Shown here: piece after piece, positions 8,307 through 16,970 of the stretch
Numbering within the stretch: position 1 is the stretch's first letter
Layout: each line of letters begins with the position of its first letter
Origin: Gemmatimonadaceae bacterium
Lineage (GTDB): Bacteria; Gemmatimonadota; Gemmatimonadetes; Gemmatimonadales; Gemmatimonadaceae
Length of the DNA stretch: 64,000 nt
Direction of reading: 5' to 3'
Assembly (NCBI GenBank): GCA_016742275.1
Contig: JACVCD010000009.1
Coordinates: forward strand, 124,001-188,000
Notes under the pieces: model-generated
What the model saw: only the letters and a program-made list of their open reading frames with translations
Told to the model about the DNA's origin: nothing
The model's database searches: none
Made by a program: the position numbers and the translations under genes

Positions 8307-9224
8307 GTGACCAGGAGCCTTCTGCGTCCTCGGAGTACCGCAGTCATCGAAGCCGCGCTCGCGCGCGGCGGTGCTGTCGTCGCCCTTGAGAGTTCTGTAC
8401 TCGCGCAGGGGCTGTTGCCGCCGTTCAATCGCGAGGCGTCCACGCGCATGATGCGCGCCGTGGAATCGGCCGGCGCTGTCCCAGCGGTAACGGCTATCGT
8501 GCGTGGTGCGCCGGTACTTGGCCTCGAGCATGATGACCTCGAACGGTTCCTGGCGCGTGACGGTGTGCGCAAGGTTTCTGCACGGGATCTCGCACTGGCC
8601 ATGGCGCAGGGCGCCGATGGCGCCACGACCGTGGCAGGAACGCTGGCGCTGTGTGCGCTCGGCGGCATCGAGGTCTTTGCCACGGGTGGCATTGGCGGCG
8701 TGCATCGCGATGCGCCGTTTGATGAGTCGGCAGATCTCGTGGAGCTTGCTCGCACGCCGACCATCGTGGTGTGCGCGGGCGCGAAAAGCATTCTTGATTT
8801 GCCCGCCACTCTCGAGCGCCTCGAAACACTCGGTGTGTCGGTGGTCGGTTACGGGACCGACGAATTGCCCGGGTTCTTTACGACAACGACCGGGCTTCGG
8901 CTATCGGCGCGAGTCGACACGCCGTCGGAATTGGCTTCGGCCTGGAAGGCGCATCGGGCGCTTGGCCGGCCTGGGGCCATGTTGGTGGTTCAACCTCTAC
9001 CGGCACACGATGCCGTGCCGGTGGAACTCGTGGAATCCGCGACACAGGCTGCCCTGCGCGCCGCGACTGCGGCGGGCGTTCGTGGGGCGGCGGTGACTCC
9101 CTTCCTGCTGGCCGAAATCCAGCAGCTCACGAACGGACGATCGGTTCACGCCAATCTGGCGCTGCTGGAAGCCAATGCCCTGCTGGCTGGGCAGGTGGCT
9201 GTCGCCCTGGCAGACGCTGCATAG
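8307..9224 (+). CDS. psuG: Pseudouridine-5'-phosphate glycosidase
   Basis: PsuG reversibly splits pseudouridine 5'-phosphate into uracil and ribose 5-phosphate. The 305-aa protein matches the family throughout: VVALESSVLAQGLLPPFN near the start, AVPAVTAIVRG, VRKVSARDLALAMAQGADGATTV, FATGGIGGVHRDA, VVCAGAKSILDLPATLE with its Lys, and a C-terminal VTPFLLAEIQQLTNGRSVHANLALLEANA block. Length is normal. The GTG at 8307 is preferred to the in-frame ATG at 8256 because the family similarity begins after it and the promoter hexamer sits just upstream. No pseudouridine kinase (psuK) gene is adjacent, so the phosphorylated substrate must be made elsewhere. Confidence 0.92.
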   Translation: MTRSLLRPRSTAVIEAALARGGAVVALESSVLAQGLLPPFNREASTRMMRAVESAGAVPAVTAIVRGAPVLGLEHDDLERFLARDGVRKVSARDLALAMAQGADGATTVAGTLALCALGGIEVFATGGIGGVHRDAPFDESADLVELARTPTIVVCAGAKSILDLPATLERLETLGVSVVGYGTDELPGFFTTTTGLRLSARVDTPSELASAWKAHRALGRPGAMLVVQPLPAHDAVPVELVESATQAALRAATAAGVRGAAVTPFLLAEIQQLTNGRSVHANLALLEANALLAGQVAVALADAA

Positions 9225-9283
9225 CACGATCCGATTGCGGCGTGTGGAAACGACTGCAATCTGGTGCGCAGTTTGTCTACACG

Positions 9284-9313
9284 TTGAACCAACCCCGCCG
9301 TACACGGTACTAT
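9284..9313 (+). promoter_or_regulatory. Sigma-70-like promoter for the TPR gene
   Basis: TTGAAC (9284-9289), an 18-nt spacer and TACTAT (9308-9313). The start codon at 9348 lies about 35 nt downstream with CGGAGG before it, so this is a conventional leadered transcript, in contrast to psuG. Confidence 0.55.
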
Positions 9314-9347
9314 CCGGTAACCCGCTGTATCGGAGGCCAGTTTCGCA

Positions 9348-10547
9348 ATGTCCAACCCGTTCCTGAGTTCCGAGGAGTACGACGAGCGCGCTCACGCCCT
9401 CTACAACGAGGGGCAGTACGACGAAGCGCTTGATCTCCTGCGCGAGGGACTCTCGCTGTATCCGTCGGCAGTCGAACTGCATGTCGGGGCCGGCTACGCG
9501 CGTCTTGCGCGCGAGGAGTTCGTCTGGGCGCGGAAGAATTTCGAACAGGCGTTGTCGCTCGATCCCGAACATGAGGATGCACTGGCCGGACAGGGCGAAG
9601 TGCTGCTCAAGTTTGGACAGATCGAAGCCGGCATGCAGTCGTTCGAGCGCACCATCGAGCTGGGCTACGAGGACGATGTCGACCTCATGCTCCAGATCGG
9701 ACGTGCCCTGTTCCGCGAAGGATTCGTGGAAACGTCCATGCCGTACTTTGAGCGCGCTGTGCAACAGGCCGAGGATTCGGTCGAAGCCGTCGCGTGCATC
9801 GGCTACGCGCAGCACCGTCTTGGCAATGACGTGGAAGCCATGATTGCGCTGCGTCGTGCCCTCATCATCGATCCCGCCTTTGCCGAGGCGCGGGTCTATC
9901 TCGCCAACCTGCTGTACGACAGCGGCGACCTCGATGGCGCGCTGGTCGAGTTCGAAGCCACCACACCTGCCGATCACTGGGATGAACTCGGGATCTGGCG
10001 TGCGATGGAGCTCAAGAAGTCGGTGTACAAGCTGGCGGACAACGATGGGGAGTTGAAGCCGTGGGAAGCCCGCCTGGTGGAGCTCGCGGGTGAACCCGAC
10101 GCCATCGATGAGTTGCTGGCGGAAGTAGAACAGTCGGTGCTTGAGCGCGAGATGGGCGAGAGCGTCGAGTCGCAAGGACAGCTGGAAACGCTTGGTTCGC
10201 TGCTGACCGGTCTTGTCGGTCAGCAGCAGGCCGGCGGTCCCGCCACCAATACCGAAGGCGAAAACGCCAGTGGGGTCGCTTCGGAAGGCACGTCCACGGA
10301 CGTGCTCATGGCCGACGACGATGCCCATCGCGTCATCATGCGCGACGGTACGGTGTTCGAGGGCACCTGGGAGGCCATTGTGCAGGCGCTGCGTGATGCG
10401 CGCGATGCCGGCCGCCCCATCGAGGAATTCATGGCGCAGGAGGCTCGGCGGTTCTACGGCGCCACGGGCTTCACGGTCGCGTCCCACGCTCCCGAAGCGT
10501 TTCTGCGCGGCGGTGCCGAAGCGGGCATGCTGCGCATCGTGCGCTGA
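9348..10547 (+). CDS. Tetratricopeptide-repeat protein with unknown C-terminal domain
   Basis: The 399-aa soluble protein has about five to six TPR units over residues 10-210 (for example ALYNEGQYDEALDLLREGL and GFVETSMPYFERAVQQAEDSVEA), which form a protein-binding superhelix. An acidic linker follows, then a C-terminal region (about 310-399, from VIMRDGTVFEGTWEAIVQALRDA to FLRGGAEAGMLRIVR) that I cannot assign. There is no signal peptide, so it is probably cytosolic. It heads a likely three-gene unit with a second TPR protein 14 nt downstream and an M16 peptidase. Function is likely scaffolding and the partner is unknown. Confidence 0.85.
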   Translation: MSNPFLSSEEYDERAHALYNEGQYDEALDLLREGLSLYPSAVELHVGAGYARLAREEFVWARKNFEQALSLDPEHEDALAGQGEVLLKFGQIEAGMQSFERTIELGYEDDVDLMLQIGRALFREGFVETSMPYFERAVQQAEDSVEAVACIGYAQHRLGNDVEAMIALRRALIIDPAFAEARVYLANLLYDSGDLDGALVEFEATTPADHWDELGIWRAMELKKSVYKLADNDGELKPWEARLVELAGEPDAIDELLAEVEQSVLEREMGESVESQGQLETLGSLLTGLVGQQQAGGPATNTEGENASGVASEGTSTDVLMADDDAHRVIMRDGTVFEGTWEAIVQALRDARDAGRPIEEFMAQEARRFYGATGFTVASHAPEAFLRGGAEAGMLRIVR

Positions 10548-10561
10548 CACGTGGTACACCC

Positions 10562-11623
10562 ATGACGTCGCCAGGCGACACTTTGCATACGGCACGCGCC
10601 GCGCTCGACGCGGCGCGTGTTGTCTTCAGCCCTGAAGCCATGACGGCTTCCACTGCGCCGTCGCTGTGGCAGGCCGCGCAGGTGGTGCTACAGCGCGTGC
10701 TTGGGCGACACGAACTCTCGGGACATGCACTGGTTGGTGAGGCTCGTCGTCTGGGGGTGCTCACGCTGAGTGATGCGCATGCATTGGTCGGTCTCGCGTC
10801 CTGGGCTGATCGCAGCAATACCCCGGCCGTGAATGAAGCCGAGCGTATTCTGCTGCGCGAAGCGTGGATGGCACTGGAGCACGCGGTGCCTGACAGTGCA
10901 CCGGCGATTGATACCTCACGTCCGGCGTCATCCGCTTCGGCTTCGGCTTCGAGTGCATACGCGCCGCCGCCTGCGTCTGCGCGTCCGACATTTTCACCGG
11001 AGCCGGTACTGCGCGACAGCGCGCCCGGCTCGTCGGACACGGCATCGCAGGTGTCTGCTTTGCGGCGAGTCCCCATGGCCGCGTGGGCGACGTTGGCACT
11101 GCTGATTGTGGCGTCGGGTGTGTTTGGCACGTGGTACTGGCGTGGCCGTGCCGATCGCGCATTCGCGGCGGCGGTGTCGGCCTATCGCGGTGGCAACGTC
11201 ACGCTCGCGCGTACGGCCATGGCCGATATGGCGCGTGATTTTCCCACCGATGCGCGCCCACTGGTGTACCTCGGCCGTCTGTCACGTGAAGACGGTGATC
11301 TGCCTCGTGCGCGCCGTCTGCTCACGGCAGCGGTCGAACTCGCGCCGAACAGCAGTATCGCATCGCGCGAACTGGCATCGCTGATGCTTGCCGAAGGACA
11401 GCCTGAAATTGCGCGGCGCTTTTATGTACGGGCCTTGCAGTCGGCGCCGGAGGATCGTGTTGCGCAAGGATTTCTGGCTTGTGCATTGCACCGCTTGCAA
11501 CGTTTTGATGAGGCACGTCGCTGGTATGAACGTGCCGGACCGGGTGAGTGGCAGGGCTGCCTTGCGGCACCGCCATTCCCCGGAGTGCCGCCGGGGGCCA
11601 TCCCCGTGCCGCCCGCTTCGTAA
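10562..11623 (+). CDS. Membrane-anchored TPR protein
   Basis: The 353-aa protein has a helical N-terminal part and a low-complexity Ser/Ala/Pro linker (about residues 118-160). One transmembrane helix follows near residue 180 (AAWATLALLIVASGVFG). The C-terminal, probably periplasmic, part holds TPR-like repeats (AYRGGNVTLARTAMADMARDFP, GDLPRARRLLTAAVELAPN, GQPEIARRFYVRALQSAPED). Such single-pass TPR proteins usually organise envelope or peptidase complexes. It lies 14 nt after the first TPR gene and 15 nt before the M16 peptidase gene, which suggests the three products work together. Confidence 0.82.
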   Translation: MTSPGDTLHTARAALDAARVVFSPEAMTASTAPSLWQAAQVVLQRVLGRHELSGHALVGEARRLGVLTLSDAHALVGLASWADRSNTPAVNEAERILLREAWMALEHAVPDSAPAIDTSRPASSASASASSAYAPPPASARPTFSPEPVLRDSAPGSSDTASQVSALRRVPMAAWATLALLIVASGVFGTWYWRGRADRAFAAAVSAYRGGNVTLARTAMADMARDFPTDARPLVYLGRLSREDGDLPRARRLLTAAVELAPNSSIASRELASLMLAEGQPEIARRFYVRALQSAPEDRVAQGFLACALHRLQRFDEARRWYERAGPGEWQGCLAAPPFPGVPPGAIPVPPAS

Positions 11624-11638
11624 TTCGCCAATCCGTCC

Positions 11639-14314
11639 ATGACGTCGCAGCTTCTGCGGCCGAGCGATGCGCTCGCGCTGCATCATGATACCGTGCGTGA
11701 AGTGTTGCCCAATGGTCTCACGCTGCTGGTGCGCGTGGATCGTTCGGCACCGGTCGTTGCCATTGTCACGCATGTGAAAGCGGGATACTTCGACGAGTCG
11801 GACGACATTGTCGGCATCGCCCATGTGCTCGAGCACATGTACTTCAAGGGCACGCCCACACGTGGTGTGGGGCAGATCGCCCGCGAAACCAAGGCCAACG
11901 GCGGGTATCTCAACGCGCATACGATCTACGATCACACCAGCTACTACACGGTGCTGCCGTCGTCGTCGTTCGTGCCGGGACTCGAGATTCAGTTTGATGC
12001 GTATGCGCGCTCGGTGATCGACGCCGAGGAACTGGCCCGCGAACTGGAAGTGATTATCCAGGAGGCCAAGCGCAAGCGCGATACGGCAACTGCCGTGACC
12101 ATTGAATCGCTGTATGCGTTGCTACACGATCGCCATCGTATTCGTCGCTGGCGGATCGGTGAAGAAGACGCATTGCGCGGCTTTACGCGCGAGCAGCTGG
12201 TGAGTTTTTATCGCACATGGTATCGCCCGGACAACACCGTGCTGTGCGTGGTGGGTGATGTGGATGTCGAGACCGTGCGTCGCGAAGTCATGGCGCGACA
12301 TGGCCAACTCGAGTCCGGCGTTCCCGCGCGTGATCGTGGCCCCAGAGAATTGGCGCTTCCCGGTCTCCGCCACCGTGAATGGAGTGGTGACATTGCACAG
12401 CAGCACACGGCGTTCGGTTGGCGGGCGCCGGCGTTGTCGCACCCTGATTCGGCGGCGCTCGATCTGGCCGGTGTGGCGTTGGGATCGGGACGTGCATCGC
12501 GTCTTTATCGTGCCGTGCGTGAACAGCAGCACGCCAGTTCAGTGTCGGCGTGGAATTACACGTCGGACGATGTGGGTGTGTTCGTGCTGCATGCAGAGGG
12601 ACCGTCGGCCAGCGCACGGGCCGCCGCGCAGGGGATGTGGCGCGAGCTCGATGCGGTGCGCACCGATGGTTTCCGTCAGAGTGAAGTCACGCGCGCGCAG
12701 CGCATTCTCGAGGCGCGATGGCTACGCCGGCTCGAAAGTATGGATGGACAGGCGCAGTACCTCGCGTCGTGGGAAGCAGAGGGTGGCCTGGGCCTGGCTT
12801 CACAGTACTACGATGCGGTGATGTCGCTCGATCGTGGTGCACTGGGCGACGCCGTACGTGCGCATCTCGATCCCGCGCAGGTGAGTGTTGTCTCGTACCG
12901 CCCAGATGGTACTGAGGCGCTGGCCGATACGGCTGACGACATTCGTGAGTTGCTTGTGCAGGCCGAGGGGCACGGCAGTGCCGTGTTGGCGCCGTCGCAT
13001 GTGCCGACACCGTCGAGCGCCACGATTGCGGCGGCGCTGCGTGAGACGGAGGCGCCCGCTCCGGTGGGGCATGTCGATCATGGTGTGCATGTGTTTCACA
13101 CACGCGGTGGTGTGCCGGTACTCATTCTGCCGCGCCCGGGATCGCCGCTCGTCAACATCGGAGTGTTTCAACGCGGTGGAGCGGTGCTGGATGCGGCGGC
13201 GCAGGAAGGTCGTGCGCGTCTGATGACGCAGGCCACGCTCAAGGGATCGCGCCATCGTACTGGTGCACAGATCGCTGAAGCGGCAGAGGACATGGGCAGC
13301 AGCATTGGTGTCAGCGCTGCGCTGGAGAGTCTTGGCTGGTCGATGTCCGTGCCGGTGCGCCACGTGCGAACGGCCGTCGAATTGTTGGCCGAAGTGGTGC
13401 AGGAACCCGGTTTCCCGGTCGACGGTGTGGAGACCGAGCGTGCGTTGGCGCGCACGGAGCTCGCCCGTGTGCGCGACGACATGTATCGCTGGCCCATGCG
13501 CCTTGCTACGGCCGCCGCGTATGGCACGCACCCGTATGCGCGATCGGTGATCGGGACGGAGGAGTCGCTTGCGACGCTGGATGTGAATGCACTGCACGCA
13601 TACCACGCGACGCATGTACTCAATGGTCACACCGTTCTAGCAGTCGTTGGCGATGTGGAGCCGATGGTGACGGCGCAGTTGCTTGATACCGCTTTCGATC
13701 GCCTGCGGTTTGCATCGCAGCCCACGGTGTCGTCCACGCCATGGACGGATGCGCGTCGCGGTGATGAAGACTCACGCGCCAAGCAGCAGACCGCATTGGC
13801 GTTGCTTTTCCCGGGCCCTGGCCGGACCGACAGCGATCGCTATGCGGCGCGTGTGCTGTCCAGTATCGCGAGTGGTCTTGGCGGTCGCTTCTTCGAACAA
13901 CTCCGTGACAAGCAGTCGCTGGCCTACACGGTTACCGCATTTCCGATCGAACGCATGGCTGGCGGCGCATTTGCTGCCTACATCGCCACGTCGCCGGCGC
14001 GAGAAGCGGAAGCGCGTGAGGGACTGCTTGGTGAGTTCGCGCGATTTGTGGATGCGCCGCCCAGTGAGGAGGAAATGGAACGGGCGCGGCGCTATCTCAT
14101 CGGCACCCATGCCATTGCGCAGCAGTCGGGCAGCGGGGTGCTGGCAGACATCGTCGATGCGTTTCTGTTTGGTGAAGGACTGGCGGAACGCGACGATGAA
14201 CCGCAGCGACTGGCGCAGGTTTCTGCGGCCGATGTGCACGCGGTTGCGCGGCGGTACTTCGATGCCGGCCGTGTGGTGGAAGGGGTCGTGCGGGGTGTCA
14301 GTGCGGGCCGTTAG
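11639..14314 (+). CDS. M16 family zinc metallopeptidase, two-domain
   Basis: The 891-aa protein contains two M16 halves in one chain. The N-terminal half has the inverted zinc motif HVLEH (His62, Glu65, His66) and the downstream acidic residues of the family, so it should be active. The C-terminal half (from about residue 480) lacks HxxEH and ends with a GPGRTDSDRYAARVLSSIASGLGGRFFEQLRD-type segment, as expected for the inactive partner domain. No signal peptide is evident, so it may be cytosolic, or exported by a route not visible here. M16 enzymes cut peptides or process small proteins. Its last four bases overlap the convergent membrane-protein gene. Confidence 0.9.
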   Translation: MTSQLLRPSDALALHHDTVREVLPNGLTLLVRVDRSAPVVAIVTHVKAGYFDESDDIVGIAHVLEHMYFKGTPTRGVGQIARETKANGGYLNAHTIYDHTSYYTVLPSSSFVPGLEIQFDAYARSVIDAEELARELEVIIQEAKRKRDTATAVTIESLYALLHDRHRIRRWRIGEEDALRGFTREQLVSFYRTWYRPDNTVLCVVGDVDVETVRREVMARHGQLESGVPARDRGPRELALPGLRHREWSGDIAQQHTAFGWRAPALSHPDSAALDLAGVALGSGRASRLYRAVREQQHASSVSAWNYTSDDVGVFVLHAEGPSASARAAAQGMWRELDAVRTDGFRQSEVTRAQRILEARWLRRLESMDGQAQYLASWEAEGGLGLASQYYDAVMSLDRGALGDAVRAHLDPAQVSVVSYRPDGTEALADTADDIRELLVQAEGHGSAVLAPSHVPTPSSATIAAALRETEAPAPVGHVDHGVHVFHTRGGVPVLILPRPGSPLVNIGVFQRGGAVLDAAAQEGRARLMTQATLKGSRHRTGAQIAEAAEDMGSSIGVSAALESLGWSMSVPVRHVRTAVELLAEVVQEPGFPVDGVETERALARTELARVRDDMYRWPMRLATAAAYGTHPYARSVIGTEESLATLDVNALHAYHATHVLNGHTVLAVVGDVEPMVTAQLLDTAFDRLRFASQPTVSSTPWTDARRGDEDSRAKQQTALALLFPGPGRTDSDRYAARVLSSIASGLGGRFFEQLRDKQSLAYTVTAFPIERMAGGAFAAYIATSPAREAEAREGLLGEFARFVDAPPSEEEMERARRYLIGTHAIAQQSGSGVLADIVDAFLFGEGLAERDDEPQRLAQVSAADVHAVARRYFDAGRVVEGVVRGVSAGR

Positions 14315-15864
14315 CGCTGCGCCCGCGCCTCTTTGAAACGCCGCGCCGCCAGACCGACAGCACGCACGGCGTCGCGTTCGCGGCCGTTGGATGCACGCAG
14401 CCCAAGCCAGCCATTGTCGTCGGCTGGCTCGCCAATGATGGCGCCCGTGATCCACGGCTGACGTGTCGCGAACGCGAGACTGCGGCGAATGGCAGCGGTC
14501 TGCGCATCATCCCCATGCGCGTGCGGCAGTCCTCCCACATGCACCAGCCAATGGGGCGGTATGGCTCCGCGCGCTGCGGGCATCGCCGAACGATCGAACA
14601 CGGCACGTTCATGCCACCGTGTGAGTGCGCGTAGTCGTGCATCCACTGCCGGCAAGCCGGAGAAGGACGGGTAGACCATGGCACCCACCAGCTCCACGGG
14701 TGAACCGGGCGCCGTCGCCCATGCGTACACGGAGCTGTCGGTGGCATCGAGGTGCGTGGCGCTCCACGCGAGCACGGTACGTGGGCGCACACGCGTGACG
14801 GTGGCGCTGCTTCGCAGCAGCAAGGCACGCCACCAGTTGGCTGTTGGCGGCGCCGCGCCAAACCACTGTGGTACGGGATCACCCAACGCCGGAAACAGCA
14901 CATCAGGACGCAGACGCTCCAGTACGCGCTCGATGGTGCGAAGACGTTCCGGGCTATCCGGTGCGCCCGGATTGCGTCCCAGCGCCATGGCGACGGCGAT
15001 GCGCACACTGTCCTGCCGCAGCGGCTCTATCGTTTGCGCGATAGCATCGAGACTGCTGTTGTTGAGTGGTTCGTCGCCAAGCAGGATGAGCGCGACATCG
15101 GGATCAAAGGCTTCGATCAATCGAGCATCGGCCTGCACGCGTCGCGCCGTTGGTGCGCCGTCCAGCGTGGGATAGAGACGAATGCCAAGCAGAAAATCTC
15201 CGGCTGGCCGCGCCTGCATAGGCTCGATATCGGTTTGCGCGTACGTGCGCACGGCGGCCACGCCGCGCGGCCACTCGAGAACCAGCAGGGTGGTGAGTGC
15301 CGTCGCCGATAGCACCAGCACGGCGCGCACGGCGCCCGAAAGTTTCCATCGCGCCGGATATGCTGGCGCGAGCATGGGCACGAGTGTGGTGAATGGCGAC
15401 ACGAGTGCGGCGCGACCCACCGTGATACCGACGATCACATCACGCGCAGATACGGCAGCCTGCAGAGCATTCGGTGCTGCACCACGGGTCGCGACGAGAT
15501 AGTCGCCGAGTGCAATGGCGGCGAGCACGATGTCATACAGCAGAATGGGAATGGCAACGAGCGGTGAGACGAGTCGTTTGCCAAGCGCGACCATGACCTG
15601 CAGCGCGTAGGCTGCTGCAACCACCGGCAGTAGCCAGGTGATCCCGGAAATCGTGCGCGCGCCGGCTTCGATACCGGCGGCGACCCCGATCACCACCGAC
15701 GGCACCACCAGCAGGCCGCAGAATGCTGTCAATTGCGTGAAGAGACGAGGCGCCTCACGGCGGGAGGCAATCCACCCGGCCAGGGCCACGTCCCACGCCA
15801 GCACCGCCGCGGCAATGGTGACCACGACGAGCGGCAACGGATCTCTCCACCATTCCGAACTCAT
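14311..15864 (-). CDS. Polytopic membrane protein with C-terminal barrel-like domain, unknown function
   Basis: I do not recognise this 517-aa protein. The N-terminal ~215 residues hold about six hydrophobic helices. The remaining ~300 residues are soluble and alternate short beta strands with helices (GIRLYPTLDG, VALILLGDEPL, RIAVAMALGR, DVLFPALGDP, VELVGAMVYPSF, PHWLVHVGGLPHAHG, WITGAIIGEPAD). This resembles a TIM-barrel, glycoside-hydrolase-like arrangement, which I infer from pattern alone. No catalytic acid pair can be assigned with confidence. It is convergent with the M16 gene, sharing 4 bp at the stops, and divergent from the phosphatidyltransferase gene. Confidence 0.75.
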   Translation of the reverse strand: MSSEWWRDPLPLVVVTIAAAVLAWDVALAGWIASRREAPRLFTQLTAFCGLLVVPSVVIGVAAGIEAGARTISGITWLLPVVAAAYALQVMVALGKRLVSPLVAIPILLYDIVLAAIALGDYLVATRGAAPNALQAAVSARDVIVGITVGRAALVSPFTTLVPMLAPAYPARWKLSGAVRAVLVLSATALTTLLVLEWPRGVAAVRTYAQTDIEPMQARPAGDFLLGIRLYPTLDGAPTARRVQADARLIEAFDPDVALILLGDEPLNNSSLDAIAQTIEPLRQDSVRIAVAMALGRNPGAPDSPERLRTIERVLERLRPDVLFPALGDPVPQWFGAAPPTANWWRALLLRSSATVTRVRPRTVLAWSATHLDATDSSVYAWATAPGSPVELVGAMVYPSFSGLPAVDARLRALTRWHERAVFDRSAMPAARGAIPPHWLVHVGGLPHAHGDDAQTAAIRRSLAFATRQPWITGAIIGEPADDNGWLGLRASNGRERDAVRAVGLAARRFKEARAQR

Positions 15865-15921
15865 CTTCCGGAGACGTTAACTGTCTGTCGCAATCGCTGG
15901 CACCCCAGGGGGCCGCGCATC

Positions 15922-15927
15922 TAGTTT
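15922..15927 (+). promoter_or_regulatory. -10-like hexamer, leaderless geometry
   Basis: TAGTTT ends 5 nt before the ATG at 15933 and no Shine-Dalgarno sequence lies between them. No convincing -35 was found. Confidence 0.4.
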
Positions 15928-15932
15928 CCAGT

Positions 15933-16484
15933 ATGGCTTCTTCACCGCCATTGCCACCGCCATCGTCCTCGATCGTGACGATCCCGAACCTGGTGTCCAC
16001 CTCGCGTGTGGCGCTCGGCATCGGCTTCATGGTGGTGGAGAGTGTCCCGGTGCGTCTCTTGTTGATCGCCGTGGCGTCCATCACCGATATGCTCGATGGA
16101 TGGCTCGCGCGACGCATCAGCGCGGCGTCGCGTATTGGTGCACTCGTCGATCCGCTGGCCGATCGATTCTTTGCCTTGTGTGTGGTGGTGAGTTTCGTCG
16201 CGGATGCACGACTCACCGTACTGCAGGCCATCGCCGTGATGTTTCGCGACGTGATGTCGATCATCGGCTGGTTTGTCGCGCGCAATGTGAGCTGGCTGCG
16301 CCCCATCACGTTTCAGGCGCGTGGTCTGGGCAAGTTTGTCACTGCGCTGCAGATCGCGGCCTTTCTGGCGGTGCTGCTCGCACCGGCGCTTACGGCGGGG
16401 CTTGTCGTCGCCGTCTTTCTTGGCGGTGTGGCCGCGTCGGTGGACTACACGCTCATGCTCTGGCGCAACCGCGTTCGCGAATAG
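15933..16484 (+). CDS. CDP-alcohol phosphatidyltransferase family protein
   Basis: The 183-aa integral membrane enzyme carries the complete family signature D52-xx-D55-G-xx-A59-R60-x8-G69-xxx-D73-xxx-D77, which binds two metal ions and CDP. These enzymes move a phosphatidyl or phosphoalcohol group from a CDP donor to an alcohol such as glycerol 3-phosphate, serine or inositol. The rest is hydrophobic, with about five to six membrane helices. The acceptor cannot be read from the sequence; phosphatidylglycerophosphate synthase (PgsA-like) is one option. Length fits the family. The gene stands alone between a divergent promoter region and a bidirectional hairpin. Confidence 0.88.
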   Translation: MASSPPLPPPSSSIVTIPNLVSTSRVALGIGFMVVESVPVRLLLIAVASITDMLDGWLARRISAASRIGALVDPLADRFFALCVVVSFVADARLTVLQAIAVMFRDVMSIIGWFVARNVSWLRPITFQARGLGKFVTALQIAAFLAVLLAPALTAGLVVAVFLGGVAASVDYTLMLWRNRVRE

Positions 16485-16529
16485 CGCAAACAGCGCACCG
16501 TTTGAAAATCGCAGGCTACAAACGGAAAA

Positions 16530-16556
16530 ACGCGCCGCCCCGGTGGGGCGACGCGT
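16530..16556. terminator. Bidirectional terminator-like hairpin
   Basis: ACGCGCCGCCCC (16530-16541) pairs with GGGGCGACGCGT (16545-16556) with one internal mismatch and a GGT loop. An A-rich run (GGAAAAA) precedes it, which reads as a T-tract on the minus strand, so it may serve both the phosphatidyltransferase gene and the convergent small gene. Confidence 0.7.
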
Positions 16557-16575
16557 CCTGCTATGACTTCCGCAA

Positions 16576-16839
16576 TCAGACCGCTGCGGGTTCCGGGCGC
16601 TTGGCGGGCTGCGCGAAGCGCTCACCTAAAGTGCGCAGCTCGGCGAATTCGTTCGCCTTGAGCTCCGGATACCGATTCTGCAGGTAGACCATCGTGTTGT
16701 CGAACCAGTCCTTCTGGTCCTGCGGGTGACATCCAATCACCCCACACTGCATGATCTGCTGGAACAGCTCGTCACGGGCCTCCTGATACGGCGAGGGCAC
16801 CATGGGGTCACGACGCGGACGAAGCTTGGGCTTGGCCAT
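16576..16839 (-). CDS. Small hypothetical protein
   Basis: The 87-aa soluble protein is not recognised. It has a basic Lys/Arg/Pro N-terminus (MAKPKLRPRRDP), then a helical stretch containing two Cys (QIMQCGVIGCHPQDQKDWFD) and an aromatic NTMVYLQNRYPEL helix. The Cys-x5-Cys-His arrangement might bind metal, but this is speculative. The ATG at 16839 is chosen because AGAGGAA lies immediately upstream on the minus strand; an upstream in-frame start at 16890 would add a poor Arg-rich extension. It ends near a bidirectional hairpin. Confidence 0.65.
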   Translation of the reverse strand: MAKPKLRPRRDPMVPSPYQEARDELFQQIMQCGVIGCHPQDQKDWFDNTMVYLQNRYPELKANEFAELRTLGERFAQPAKRPEPAAV

Positions 16840-16970
16840 TTCCTCTGGGTAGTACGTCCAACGCGCTGCGCGGCGATTCCGACACAGCAAGAAAAAGTTA
16901 ACTGATGAGACACCCGGATCCTAGGGGTGGAACCCATCAATTGCGGGCTCAGACAACGCCTACGTCGAGA

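Noticed and set aside
8997-10595. A 532-codon open frame antisense to psuG and the TPR gene
   Set aside because: The plus-strand genes have clear family motifs. The antisense frame spans two genes and their promoter and has no family signature.
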